Shown here one piece after another: positions 29,770 to 40,817 of a stretch of DNA of 64,000 nucleotides (position 1 is the first letter of the stretch; each line of letters opens with the position of its first letter). The stretch is from positions 2,532,477-2,596,476 of the forward strand of contig NC_049993.1 in NCBI RefSeq assembly GCF_000003815.2, written 5' to 3'. A model generated the notes under the pieces. The model had not been told where the DNA came from and ran no database searches. It saw nothing but the letters and a program-made list of their open reading frames with translations. The translations under genes were made by a program, and so were the position numbers. This DNA is from Branchiostoma floridae (lineage: Eukaryota; Chordata; Leptocardii; Amphioxiformes; Branchiostomatidae).

Positions 29770-30885
29770 GACAAAGCGGAATACAGGATCTCTGAATCAA
29801 CAATCACACAGCATCAGCATTGTAAAGACATGCCGCCGGATGTGTTAATCTTGGGTGACTCCAATACAAAGCCAATCAAGCCAGACGTCATGTATCCAGA
29901 CAAACGCGTAACAAAAGAGATAACCTACAACATAACACAAGCTACAGACCACATCCAACAATCAACCATGCCCGCGCCCAAAGTTATTCTGTTTAATGTT
30001 GGAACAAACGATGTCAGAGACAAGCGGAATCCAACGGATGTTACTGAGAGTTTTCGAAAACTCATTCAGACTGCCCACGATAAGTTCCCGCACACTCCCC
30101 TAGTTTTCTCCGCCATTCCCCCCAGACGTGACTCTAAACTACAAGAAATTGGCGAACAGGTGAACTCTTTCCTGAACGTCGTAGCTGAAGAGACAAGCTA
30201 CGTACACGTTACGGACAACAGCAACCTGTCGAACATGGGGACGGTCAAGGAAGCTTTGTATTGCGCAGATGGTTACCACTTGAACAGGTTCGGAACCCGT
30301 GTGATGGTTTCTAACATCAAAAGAGTGGTTAATCCCATCATAGGTCTGGGTAACTACACCAGCAAGGGCACAAGGGAAAACTTCCAGTCAACCCAGGGTC
30401 AACGTGCCGCGCCTCCAAGATTCACCCAGCATCCTGCAAATGGTCAGAGGCACCCCCCACGTGCTCCCAGGGCCGGAGATTTCCCGCCAACTGAAGATTT
30501 CCCACCAACTGAAGGTCAAGGCCTTCTCCCAAGTGCACCTGCAACAAGCCAACGCTCAGCTGTTCTGTCCGGGTGTGCTCCCGGGACCTCAACAGCCAGT
30601 TCGTCCTCGGGACAACCAGATGGCCCACCTCGTGGTACCCCATCCCCGACACCGCCCGGTCGTCCTGTCGTGTTCGGCGCACCTGCAAGAGACGCCCGCC
30701 CAATGCCAAGTCAGCGACCGGGACCATGGAGGAGCCCGCCTCCCATCTTCAACTACCCGCCTGCGCCATGGGGCTTTCCAGTTCCACCTCCGAACAATCC
30801 TACTATGGCAAATGCACCTTCCCGCGTGGCCCCGCCGCCTTGGCCCTGGCATCCAGCCCTGATGTGGCCGCCGATGGTGTGGTAG
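29770..30885 (+). CDS. LINE ORF1, C-terminal part: SGNH/GDSL hydrolase
   Basis: In frame with 27910-29307 once the 462-bp TRIM plus duplication is removed; the first internal ATG is at 29830. SGNH blocks are visible: LILGDSNTKP (Ser nucleophile), FNVGTNDVRD (GTND) and CADGYHLNRFG (catalytic Asp-His). A Pro-rich tail of about 150 residues follows. Esterases of this type occur in ORF1 of CR1-group LINEs; substrate unknown. Confidence 0.82.
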   Translation, partial: DKAEYRISESTITQHQHCKDMPPDVLILGDSNTKPIKPDVMYPDKRVTKEITYNITQATDHIQQSTMPAPKVILFNVGTNDVRDKRNPTDVTESFRKLIQTAHDKFPHTPLVFSAIPPRRDSKLQEIGEQVNSFLNVVAEETSYVHVTDNSNLSNMGTVKEALYCADGYHLNRFGTRVMVSNIKRVVNPIIGLGNYTSKGTRENFQSTQGQRAAPPRFTQHPANGQRHPPRAPRAGDFPPTEDFPPTEGQGLLPSAPATSQRSAVLSGCAPGTSTASSSSGQPDGPPRGTPSPTPPGRPVVFGAPARDARPMPSQRPGPWRSPPPIFNYPPAPWGFPVPPPNNPTMANAPSRVAPPPWPWHPALMWPPMVW

Positions 30886-31161
30886 GACAAGCATAGATTA
30901 CTTAGTACCTTGTTGTACTGTCTTATAAGAGTGAAAATATACTACAATTGTAAGTTAGCATGAAATCAATGTATAATCAGTTGTAGTCCTTTGTTTACCA
31001 TTTCTAGAATCCGTAGAATTTTGAGAATAACCCTTTAAAGACGTACGTATTTAGTTAGTCCCCACTTTAGTTAAATATATCTCTTACAAACATGTTGTTA
31101 GATATTGTGTGCTCGGTTAAGGACACCGCTTTACTTATACTCACTGTTTTCTCTATTCGCA

Positions 31162-32436
31162 ATGAAAGCGTTTAACGGTGGAGGAAGCAAGAGCTTTGGC
31201 TTTTGGAATATCCATGGCCTAGGCTCAAAATTAGAAGACGAAGAATTTTTGGCAAACATAAACAAATTTGACTTCTTTTCGCTTTTAGAGACATGGTCCA
31301 CAAATAACACTAAAATAGACGTCCCAAACTACAGCCACTTCCATTTACACCGAACAAAAAGTAGACGCGCAAGACGCACTTCTGGAGGCATAATCTTTTT
31401 CTACAGAAACGCATACAAAAATCATGTGAGGAAACTTCCGTCTAAGTCCTCTGATATACATTGGGTGAGAATAGATCGCGAATTATTAGGATTACCAAAA
31501 GACTTATTCATCTGTTCTGTTTATATAAGCCCGAGCTCTTCCACCACACACAAAAACTCTGATAACCATGTATTAGACATTTTGGAAAACGAGATTTCTA
31601 AATACAGCACACAGGGATTCTTACTTCTCGGGGGGGATTTAAACGCTCGTCTTGGTAATCTACGAGATTACGTAGACTGCGACATTGAAGATGACAAGAA
31701 TCAATTTGTAAATTCAAAACACCACTCAGATAGACAGCATATGGATAAAGCACCACCAAACAAATTTGGCAGACTAATCTGTGACCTGTGCATCCAAGCT
31801 AACCTGTCCATATTGAACGGTAGGGTAGCCTGCGATCTACAGGGAAATTTCACCTGTCATCAACCGAAAGGCAGCAGCACTGTAGATTATATCATTTCTA
31901 GTCAGCCCTTCTTAAAACACATTTTAACGTTTCGTGTAAATCCATTAACCATATTCTCCGACCATTGCATGCTGTCAGTACTCATTCACTCAAAATCTGC
32001 CCATCACAATGTCCAAGAAAATCGTAGAACCACTAATGCAAAACCATCGCCAAATCGATTTAACTGGAACGAAAAATCAGCTCACAGTTTTCTACATTCT
32101 CTAAGTCAACCCAACATCTTACAAAGATTACAAACCATTTCACTGGAAAACATTACTAATGCGACCGCTCCAGCCCAAACAGAAAACATTGTCTCCAAAT
32201 TTAGCTCATTACTAAGAGATGCTGGTCACAATTGTTTGAGTTTGAAAGGACAAAGAAAACATCCACGGAAAAAACAAAACAAAAGATGGTTCGATAAAAC
32301 CTGCATACAAATGAAACGTGAAATAAAAAACCTGGCAACATTGCTTGAAAAACATCCATCTAACCCAGAAATAAGAGGACGGTTCTTAAAAACGAGAAAA
32401 GACTACAAAAAAATGGTAAAAAAGAAAAAAACGTGA
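31162..32436 (+). CDS. LINE ORF2, endonuclease part
   Basis: ATG at 31162. AP-endonuclease motifs in order: SFGFWNIHGLGS (Asn), FSLLETW (Glu), CSVYISP (Tyr), LLGGDLNARLG (Asp-Asn), SSTVDYIIS and IFSDHCMLS (SDH). The frame ends at a TGA just after a run of seven A near 32430. Losing one A there would join it to the reverse transcriptase, so this is a frameshift in one ORF2. Confidence 0.88.
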   Translation: MKAFNGGGSKSFGFWNIHGLGSKLEDEEFLANINKFDFFSLLETWSTNNTKIDVPNYSHFHLHRTKSRRARRTSGGIIFFYRNAYKNHVRKLPSKSSDIHWVRIDRELLGLPKDLFICSVYISPSSSTTHKNSDNHVLDILENEISKYSTQGFLLLGGDLNARLGNLRDYVDCDIEDDKNQFVNSKHHSDRQHMDKAPPNKFGRLICDLCIQANLSILNGRVACDLQGNFTCHQPKGSSTVDYIISSQPFLKHILTFRVNPLTIFSDHCMLSVLIHSKSAHHNVQENRRTTNAKPSPNRFNWNEKSAHSFLHSLSQPNILQRLQTISLENITNATAPAQTENIVSKFSSLLRDAGHNCLSLKGQRKHPRKKQNKRWFDKTCIQMKREIKNLATLLEKHPSNPEIRGRFLKTRKDYKKMVKKKKT

Positions 32437-32452
32437 CTTCCACCAACAAATA

Positions 32453-34282
32453 ATGAACCAACTATCTTCACTCAGAGAAAGAAACCCGACTGCGTTCTGG
32501 AACTTATTGAACAAGTTGAAACCAGAGAAAGTGTCTGGGAGTAGCCAAATATCAGAGGAGGACTGGTTACAGCACTTTAGTAACCTTGACAAACACTTAC
32601 TAAATGGTTCCTGTAACATAGACGCTTCAACCACCGAAACCGTAGACACATCCCTTTCAAATACAATCCCAATGGAGAGCTCCATATTAGACTCCCTTAT
32701 AACTGAGAAAGAATTGGACACCGCTTTATCAAATTTAAAAAACAAAAAATCTAGTAGTGGCGACATGATCAATAATGAAATGTTAAAATGTGGAAGACAT
32801 ATTCTAAAGAAACCACTTCTACATCTTTTCAATTCCTGTCTACAAAATAGTTACTTCCCTAAAGAATGGTCCCTAAGTCATATTGTACCCATTCATAAAT
32901 CCGGGGACACTTCTGTCCCAGACAACTATCGGGGAATCTCAATAATTAGTTGTCTGGGAAAACTATTCTCATCTATTTTGAATACCCGTCTTGTCAATTA
33001 TGCAGAACATTACAGCCTTTTCAAACCACAACAGGCCGGTTTTAGAAAGAACTTTAGAACAACTGACAACCTTTTCGTATTATCCACCTTAGTCAGTAAA
33101 TATCTGAGCAAAAACGCACGACTTTATGCCTGTTTCGTAGATTTTAGCAAAGCGTTTGACTCGGTTTGGAGAGAAGGCCTTTTACTGAAATTAAACAAAC
33201 TTGGATTAGGGGGGAAATTTCTACTCACTATAAAAGACATGTATTCCAAAACAACAAATTGTGTTAAAACTAGCCACGGTCTTACCGATACTTTTGTAAC
33301 TAACTGTGGGGTTCGACAAGGCTGTAATCTTAGTCCAACTTTGTTTAATTTATTCATAAGTGATTTACCAGATGTGTTTAATGACCATTCCTGTAACCCT
33401 CCTATATTGCACAATAAGAAAGTGTCATGTTTATTATATGCAGATGACCTGGTACTTTTGTCTGAATCTCAACAGGGTCTGCAAACTTCTCTAAGTAGAT
33501 TAGAAAATTATTGTGAATCATGGAAGTTAAATGTTAATCTAAAGAAAACTAAAGTCATTGTATTTACGAAAGGTGGCCGCCTACCAAAAGACTGCCTTTT
33601 TCTATATAATAGACATGTAGTAGAAATTGTTACAAATTATTGCTATCTGGGCATTGTTGTAAATTCAGCTGGCACGTTCAAGGCAAATAACAAATATCTA
33701 CACAGCAAAGGCCTGAGAGCCCTCAATGGAATCAACCAGTCCCTTGGCAAAGCCGACGCTTCTATATCCATAAGAAGCAAACTATTTGACACATGCGTGA
33801 AACCTATTTTGTTGTATGGTTCGGAAATATGGGGTTCATTCAAAACTCCAAAATCATCCCCAATTGAAACTATCCATTTAAAATTTTGTAAACAATCATT
33901 GAATGTCCCCAGATCCGCCTGTAACCTGGCCGTAATGGCAGAACTGGGAAGACACCCTCTTAAACTAGAAGCATCCCTTAACGCCATCAAACAGTATATT
34001 AGAGTACGCCAGAACGTGCCAGCTGATAGTCTGTCTGCAGACGCCCTTTTGTGCCAACTGGAGCTAGACACATTAGGCGCTAAATGCTGGGCTTCTGGAG
34101 TCCGCAAGACGCTAGAGGAATGTGGTTTTGGCTATGTCTGGCACTCTCCCATATCATCTGTCCTAAATCCATCACAAATAATTCCATCCATCGACCAACG
34201 TTTAAAAGATATGTACCTCCAATCTTTCGTAACAGCAATGCGCAGCAACAACAAATTACTTTTCAACATACAGATTACTTAA
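32453..34282 (+). CDS. LINE ORF2, reverse transcriptase part
   Basis: RT motifs: QAGFRKNFRTTDNLF, CFVDFSKAFDSVWR (A), CGVRQGCNLSPTLFNLF (B), CLLYADDLVLLS (C, catalytic), VNLKKTKVIVF (D) and YLGIVVNSAG (E), then a long C-terminal region with ILLYGSEIWG. The first ATG here is internal; the true reading comes from the endonuclease frame. A second frameshift near 34265 ends it early. Confidence 0.9.
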   Translation: MNQLSSLRERNPTAFWNLLNKLKPEKVSGSSQISEEDWLQHFSNLDKHLLNGSCNIDASTTETVDTSLSNTIPMESSILDSLITEKELDTALSNLKNKKSSSGDMINNEMLKCGRHILKKPLLHLFNSCLQNSYFPKEWSLSHIVPIHKSGDTSVPDNYRGISIISCLGKLFSSILNTRLVNYAEHYSLFKPQQAGFRKNFRTTDNLFVLSTLVSKYLSKNARLYACFVDFSKAFDSVWREGLLLKLNKLGLGGKFLLTIKDMYSKTTNCVKTSHGLTDTFVTNCGVRQGCNLSPTLFNLFISDLPDVFNDHSCNPPILHNKKVSCLLYADDLVLLSESQQGLQTSLSRLENYCESWKLNVNLKKTKVIVFTKGGRLPKDCLFLYNRHVVEIVTNYCYLGIVVNSAGTFKANNKYLHSKGLRALNGINQSLGKADASISIRSKLFDTCVKPILLYGSEIWGSFKTPKSSPIETIHLKFCKQSLNVPRSACNLAVMAELGRHPLKLEASLNAIKQYIRVRQNVPADSLSADALLCQLELDTLGAKCWASGVRKTLEECGFGYVWHSPISSVLNPSQIIPSIDQRLKDMYLQSFVTAMRSNNKLLFNIQIT

Positions 34283-34674
34283 AACTACTTACAACGACGA
34301 GAAATACTTAAAGATTGCAAACATTCGGCACAGAACAGCCATCACAAAGCTCCGCATTAGTTCACATAGACTCCACATTGAAAAAGGCCGACATAACCAC
34401 ATTCCTCTGGAAGAAAGAATCTGCCAATACTGTAACTTGAATAAGATAGAGGATGAGTGCCACTTTATTGTTGAATGTACTTTATACAACAACGAAAAAA
34501 AAAGTCCTTTTTGAAAATATACAACTTATGTTCCCAAATTTCCGATACTTGAACACCACGGAAAAATTTATATTTCTCATGCAATTAGATAAGCCATATA
34601 TTATTGATTCCATTTGTCCTTATGTTTATAACTGTTTTAAGAAGCGAGAAGAAGTTGAACTTGTACATACTTGA
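34265..34674 (+). pseudogene. LINE ORF2 C-terminus, out of frame (Zn knuckle)
   Basis: In a shifted frame: IRHRTAITKLRISSHRL, then CQYCNLNKIEDECHFIVEC (CxxC..H..C knuckle, from 34421). A third shift in an A run near 34495 leads to a final frame that stops at 34674. At least three single-base shifts thus break ORF2. Confidence 0.75.
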
Positions 34675-34799
34675 ATGTATTAGCATATGCAGAGATGATA
34701 ATATACCTTTTTTGTCAAAATTGTACCTTATCACTAGCGCTAAGACCTGTACTTAGCTTGTTTGAGCACAAATGTACAATAAAGGTCATTCATTCATTA

Positions 34800-35627
34800 A
34801 TATACATTTTCAGAATGAGGCAAGATTGTAGCGTTGTTGTTGTATTTGGGTGGCTTCTGTTCTCCCAAGATGGGAGCGCCGCATGCAAATGACCTGCGAT
34901 TGTTTACGTCTAATAGAAGTCCGGTCAGGAAGGATATGCTAATAAACTGCTGCCCCACGAGCATAACAGCTCCCTTCAACAGGGCCCACAACATGGTTTT
35001 CTGGAGACTGGAGACATATCTTCTTGCTCGTTCACGACAACAGAAAAGCTGTGAAAGGATAGACATGTATACATTGTACCAAGGAGTTTTTTTCACGTTG
35101 TACCATGAGTATTAATCATTTTGCGGGGAAAAATGGCCAACGTGAGGAATTTGTGCAAAGGATATTGGGAAACTACGGAGAGATCTGGCGGGCGACTCAC
35201 GTCTCCCGTGCAGGTTCGGCAGAAAAAGTCTTTGGAACCAGGCCCCAAATTGAAATCAACGCGGTGTCCCGATAGCCCGGGGCCACTTATAATTTAGGCC
35301 GGGACCACTAGAAAACGACTGTGTGACATTTTTGGGACCGTAGAAAATAACCTACACCAGAATGTCAACCCGTCAAACGTTTTTCTAGCGCGCTACTCAT
35401 CCGGCTTTCAACCCCCCCCCCCCACTAATTTGATCTGTGACAGCCCGCGTGGGAACCCGGGACGCACTGATTCGTGACTCCGCCCATCGCCTTTGATTTG
35501 TATTTAGCTATTTCCACGCGTGCACATTCCCGCCGGTTCGCCGTTGAACCATTGGAGCTCTAGGAATTTCGTGGAACAAGCCACAAAATACAAAAATAAA
35601 GTCCGTTTCAAATGCATTTGCCGATCA
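34800..35627. other. Interior of the long-TIR element right of the LINE; no gene
   Basis: About 830 bp between the LINE tail and the right TIR. No transposase motif or long domain-bearing frame seen; includes a C-run near 35410. Confidence 0.4.
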
Positions 35628-35689
35628 CAGTACCATTACCTTATATTTCCATCGATTTTATTTCACTTCGCTTCATACTTCGTTCCTTT

Positions 35690-35952
35690 TCGTTCCTTTT
35701 CGCACTTTCGGTACTTTCCTTTTCGTTCCTTTTCGTTCCTATCCAATCTTTTCGTTCCTTTTCGTTCTTTTCGCACTTTCGGTACTTTCCTTTTCGTTCC
35801 TTTTCGTTCCTTTTCGCACTTTCGGTACTTTCCTTTTCGTTCCTTTTCGTTCCTTTTCGTTCCTTTTCGTTCCTTTTCGTTCCCTTTCGCTCCTTTTCGT
35901 TCCTTTTCGTTCCTTTTCGCTCCTTTTCGTTCCTTTTCGCACTTTCGGTACA
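35690..35952 (-). repeat. CGAAAAGGAA minisatellite, right TIR (inverted)
   Basis: About 25 units reading TTCGTTCCTT on the plus strand with CACTTTCGGTAC interruptions. Inverted relative to 27336-27440. Open frames across it on both strands are repeat artefacts. Confidence 0.9.
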
Positions 35953-35953
35953 C

Positions 35954-36310
35954 CGGACGAGAGCAGAACTTCCGTGTGATATCGCGGAGGGAGATCCATA
36001 CGGCCGGTTCTACGTTAGTACTACATGTACGGTGATGGTGGCCAGGCCGCTGGACTGGTCAGTACAGTCCGAGTATATCCTCAAGATTCATCTCGGTCGG
36101 CTTCAAGATCCGTGTTACTTTGTCGCCCGTCTTCAGGTAAACGTGACGCACGTTTCGGGCTATCCACCTGTGTACAACGAGACGTGTGAAACGCCGGTCA
36201 TACCTCCTGGGGAGGCGTATGACAGATTCCTTTTCGGTTTGACCGAAACTTTGACGTTTAGTCTTGAAGATGACGTCTACGGGAGATATGGATATGTTGT
36301 TCGGAAGTAG
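35954..36310 (+). pseudogene. Cadherin-repeat-like remnant, right part
   Basis: Frame encodes AELPCDIAEGDPYGRFYV, TVMVARPLDWSVQSEYIL and ARLQVNVTHVSGYPPVY, ending in TAG at 36308. The layout matches a cadherin EC repeat (G.F.., LDRE..Y.L.V, DVNDNPP.F), but the calcium-binding LDRE and DVNDN motifs are lost (LDWS, THVSGYPP). It shares the 10-bp duplication with 27320-27329, so both parts were once contiguous. A weak similarity of unrelated origin is possible. Confidence 0.45.
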
Positions 36311-36889
36311 GACATTCAACAAACTTCGCCCGGTTTGGAGGCTCGTTCTCATTTAAATGTCGAAATGCTGTCGCCTGACTTTACGGCTTGATATGGAGAA
36401 AATTATAGACAACATTAATGGTTCCTTCATTTTTCCATAACCCCTGTAATGTTTTACAAAAGATGCACAACAACATTCGTATTGGTTGATGGCTTAGACG
36501 GTTATTATAGCCACGGGTCGGATTTCACACCCTAAAAAATGGCTGTCGCCTGAGAAGAAACGAAGAATTCAAATAGTAGCCAAAAATGTAACAATTCAGT
36601 TCCCAGAATAATTGTTCGGCAGGTGAAACCAGCTACCAAGGCCCTCTGCCCGATCACGTCAGATCGCTCCTGTCACTGATCTTGGAGGCTGTGTGAGGTG
36701 GTATATGCCTGTCGCCAGATTCTGCACGGCACGAAAAACGGTATTTAAGCGTGCTGAAACCATGCGTAATGTTGATGTATTTTCCTTCTTTACGGATCTA
36801 TACACCACTTATACGAGTACGGAAATATTGCCTTTAAGCGCTCTTTTCGTAGGTCCGTGTTAGTCCTTATTTTCCGGTTTTCCAGTTGT

Positions 36890-37560
36890 CTTTCAGCAGC
36901 TTAAAGATGTCGTAAATGATTTTTAAAACCCCCTTAAACCTTGTTTAAACTTCACGTTTATTTGATCTAAAGCTTCTTTACGTCTCATATACGTGTGCAT
37001 TAAGTGGATTATAACGTGTGTTTAGGTGCCTTTTCAGCAGCTTAAAGTTGCCATAAAAACGTATTAAAACGCCCTTAAGACATGTTTAAAGTTTACGTTT
37101 ATTTGATCCAAAGCTTCTTTACGTCTCATATACGTGTTTATTAAGTGGATTATAACGTGTGTTTAGGTGCCTTTTCAGCAGCTTAAAGTTGCCTTAAAAA
37201 CTTATTAAAACGCCCTTAAGACATGTTTAAAGTTTACGTTTATTTGATCTAAAGCTTCTTTACGTCTCATATACGTGTTTATTAAGTGGATTATAACGTG
37301 TGTTTAGGTGCCTTTTCAGCAGCTTAAAGTTGCCATAAATACCTATTAAAACGCCCTTAAGACATGTTTAAACTTCACGTTTATTTGATCTAAAGCTTCT
37401 TTACGTCTCATATACGTGTGCTTTAACAGGATTTAATGTGTCTATATTTTTCTTTTTATCAGCTAAAAGATGTCACAAATACGAATTAAAACACCCTTAA
37501 GACATGTTTAAAGTTCCCTCTCTACGTCTCATATACGTGTGCATTAAGTGATTGTAAGGT
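36890..37560 (+). repeat. 142-bp tandem repeat array (about 4.5 units)
   Basis: Unit includes GTGTTTAGGTGCCTTTTCAG, AAAACGCCCTTAAGACATG and TTCTTTACGTCTCATATACG; starts at about 37017, 37159 and 37301 give the 142-bp period. The outer units are diverged. Confidence 0.88.
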
Positions 37561-38720
37561 GTGGATAAGTGCCATTTTAGCAGAATAATCATAAGTACAT
37601 TTTAAAGCAAGAAAATACAATGGATGAAACTTTGTGCTTTTATTGAATTACGAGAAATTATTACATGGAAAAGTAAAAAAAAAACTACAGCCTACTAAAG
37701 GTATTTGTGGCCTTATATTCTGATGTAGTCGGCAGTTGAAGCAATCACAACGGCTGTGCAATTCCGTGCATTATCCAAGTCCACAGTCCCATTTCCAGTG
37801 TCTGGCGAAGCGTCTCGGCGTAAGTTTAAAAGAGCACACAGTTCCATCTGGCCACCACAGGAATAAGAATCCGGTAAGATCTAGAGTAGTGGCCGATATG
37901 ACTCGTGTTGTTGGATGGTTTTGGATTATGTGGACGCGAAACATGTTCAGCTTGCAGTCTCGGCTTCTATTAATCCGGAGGGTACAAGGGCCGCAATTTC
38001 CCATTCTGTGTCGATTTCCAACAACAACAACTTGTACAGAATCGGATAGCCACCTCCTATCTTTGCGTCAAATTCCGTCACCGGGGGTCCTAGGCGGTAA
38101 AAGCGGTGTCACGGCCACAACTTGCGGGTTAGAACAGGTCCAAACTTTCTTCAATACTTCAACTACTTCTCTTCAAATGAACGCCTGGAAAATAACCGTC
38201 CGTGTCGTATGACCGGTAAACTTTGAACCCCCCTATCTTTTCTGCCATTGGATACATTCTATCACATGATACAGCCACAGACGGAGCGGCGGAGAGCGGG
38301 GGGCACCCCATGCCGAATTAACGCTGAATAAATTTACATCTGGCCTGCCAACGCTTAGCCTTATCACCACAAACAAACACGAGCAACACGGGAAGACACT
38401 GCCTGTGTGTCCTGAATGTTCTTTCTCTACGCTTGTTTGTAGATAAAGAAATAACATAATTCGTACATTTACTTGTAGTAAGAACTGCTCGCCGTTCAAT
38501 AGTAACAAGGAAGTTGAAAATCACTTTTAACTCCTTGATAGTAAGAAAAACATATATAGAGAAAACACCACTCACTACACAAAACGCTATATCTACTACA
38601 TCCTTATTCTTCAAGCAAATGTTGAGTCGCGGACATATTAATAGTAGCAGTCGGGATTTCTACCGGCTCCTTAATAGCTCGAGGGTCAACTTGCCACAAA
38701 GAAAACAGGCGGACTGTGTT
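37561..38720. other. No gene; unique-looking interior of the TIR block
   Basis: Contains open frames on both strands up to 158 codons with no recognisable motif and no splice context. Nothing supported. Confidence 0.4.
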
Positions 38721-38889
38721 AGACCCGCATATTTCAGAACATATATGCGGTATATTAAAAAGGAAATGGTCTCCTCCTGTTCGCATAAACTGCGCTACAA
38801 ACATGCCGTATGTTCAGCAGAAAAAGGCACCGTTTTATAAAACCTTTGAGGCGGTATAAGCCGAAAAATAAAACAGGGGTAGTGCCCAC

Positions 38890-40150
38890 TGTTCGCTTAA
38901 ACTACGCGGATTCAAAGATTAAATATGCCGTATGTTCAATAGAAATACACAACACTTCATATACGTCTTGGGAACATATCAGCTAAACGGGGGAGGTCTC
39001 CCCTAGTTCGCTTAAACTGCGCGGATTCAAAGATTAAACATGCCTTATCTTTTACAAAAATACGAAACATTTCATATACGTTTTGGCAGCATATAAGGTA
39101 AACGGGGGAGGTCTCCCCTAGTTCGCTTAAACTGCGCGGATTCAAAGATTAAACATGCCGTATGTTCAACAGAAATACGCAACATTTCATACGTTTTGGC
39201 AACATATAAGCTAAACGGGGGAGGTCTCCCCTAGTTCGCTTAAACTGCGCGGATTCAAAGATTAAACATGTCGTATGTTCAACAGAAATACGCAACATTT
39301 CATGTACGTTTTGGCAACATATAAGCTAAACGGGGGAGGTCTCCCCGTGTTCGCTTAAACTGCGCGGATTCAAAGATTAAACATGCCTTATCTTTTACAG
39401 AAATACGCAACATTTCATATACGTTTTGGCAACATATAAGCTAGACGGGGGAGGTCTCCCCTAGTTCGCTTAAACTGCGCGGATTCAAAGATTAAACATG
39501 CCGTATGTTCAACAGAAATACGCAACATTTCATATACGTCTTGGCAACATATAAGGTAAACGGGGGAGGTCTCCCCTAGTTCGCTTAAACTGCGCGGATT
39601 CAAAGATTAAACATGTTGTATGTTTTATAGAAATACGAAACATTTCATATACGTCTTGACAACATATCAGCTAAACGGGGGAGGTCTCCGCTAGTTCGCT
39701 TAAACTGCGCGGATTCAAAGATTAAACATGCCTTATCTTTTAAAGAAATACGCAACATTTCATATACGTTTTGGCAGCATATAAGGTAAACGGGGGAGGT
39801 CTCCCCTAGTTCGCTTAAACTGCGCGGATTCAAAGATTAAACATGTTGTATGTTTTACAGAAATACGCAACATTTCATATACGTCTTGACAACATATCAG
39901 CTAAACGGTGGAGGTCTCCCCTAGTTCGCTTAAACTGCGCGGATTCAAAGATTAAACATGCCTTATCTTTTACAGAAATACGCTACATTTCATATACGTT
40001 TTGGCAGCATATAAGGTAAACGGGGGAGGTCTCCGCTAGTTCGCTTAAACTGCGCGGATTCAAAGATTAAACATGTCGTATGTTCAACAGAAATACGCAA
40101 CATTTCATACACGTCTTGGCAACATATAAGCTAAACGGGGGAGGTCTCCC
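38890..40150 (+). repeat. 115-bp tandem repeat array (about 11 units)
   Basis: Unit includes CTAAACGGGGGAGGTCTCCC, TTCGCTTAAACTGCGCGGAT and AAATACGCAACATTTCATA. GGGGGAGGTCTCCCC is a short palindrome in each unit. Diverged partial units extend to about 38740 and 40230. The recurring 62-codon minus frames are repeat artefacts. Confidence 0.92.
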
Positions 40151-40817
40151 CTTCTTTGCGTAATGCCGCATATTCAACAGAAAAACGCAACATTTCATTT
40201 GACGTAAGGGAGCGCATATATGCTAAACGTGAGAGCTCTACCCTATTCGAATTAAACTCTCGCACAGAAAGATTGAATACGTCATATGTTTTCGGAAAAG
40301 CTACAAAAACACAGAAGAATATTGTATTTGACTTTGCTGAGGTATGAAGATAATATTTTGTACCAGAAACCGCAATTGTCAGTTTTGACTGTAAATCTTA
40401 CCACTGTTATAAAACAGATGACGCAATGCTCTATCTTTCACCAGACAGAGGCTTGTTATATTTGACATAACCGAGGTAAGTTTGGTAAACATGTATTTTG
40501 TAAAAGGGATACGGTATTGGTCAGTTTTGACAGAAAATATCACCACAGTAGTAAAACAGTAAAACGGATTATTTTTATAACTTTTTGAGACATTTAAGTT
40601 GTCTTTTCAGCATACTAAAATACATGTAAAATTTACGTAAAGAAACACGACAGATTAAGTTACATTTACAAACGCTGAAATTTTACGTAAAGGCCAGATC
40701 TATGTTTCCGATGCCTTTAATAGATCTTAAAATCTGCTGAAATATTTCTCCGCCTTTAAGGGCTTTATACGTATCTCTGAAACTTTGCTTAAATAGTTGT
40801 TTTCGTGCTGTGCTGTA

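Larger units (their letters stand above)
27500..34799 (+). mobile_element. APE-type non-LTR retrotransposon (LINE), nearly full length
   Basis: ORF1 (27910-30885, interrupted by a TRIM), ORF2 (31162 to about 34674, with frameshifts) and a 3' end AATAAAGG with (CATT)n at 34778-34798. The 5' boundary is not fixed; it lies between the left TIR (27491) and 27910. ORF2 has apurinic endonuclease, reverse transcriptase and a C-terminal Zn knuckle. ORF1 carries an SGNH hydrolase, as in CR1-group elements. Clade not assigned. Confidence 0.85.
27330..35953. mobile_element. Long-TIR DNA element with 10-bp target duplication
   Basis: Left end (27330-27491) and right end (35628-35953) are inverted copies: TACCGAAAGTGCGAAAAGG, a CGAAAAGGAA minisatellite, then GAAGTATGAAGC, AAATAAAATC.ATG and AATATAAGGTA..GGTACTG. 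CGGACGAGAG flanks both sides (27320-27329, 35954-35963). The right minisatellite is about three times longer. A 9-10 bp duplication and long TIRs suggest a Mutator-like element; no transposase is seen. It carries a LINE inside. Confidence 0.7.

Noticed and set aside
35520-35960. Phe/Arg/Ser-rich and Lys/Glu-rich frames on both strands
   Set aside because: Products of the 10-bp TTCGTTCCTT minisatellite; only the part after 35954 has protein-like character.
37736-38212. 158-codon plus-strand frame in the repeat block
   Set aside because: No recognisable motif or splice context, and the flanks on both sides are tandem arrays.
38957-39833. Repeated 62-codon minus-strand frames
   Set aside because: They recur with the 115-bp array, two units per frame, and differ freely; no sign of selection or start signal.
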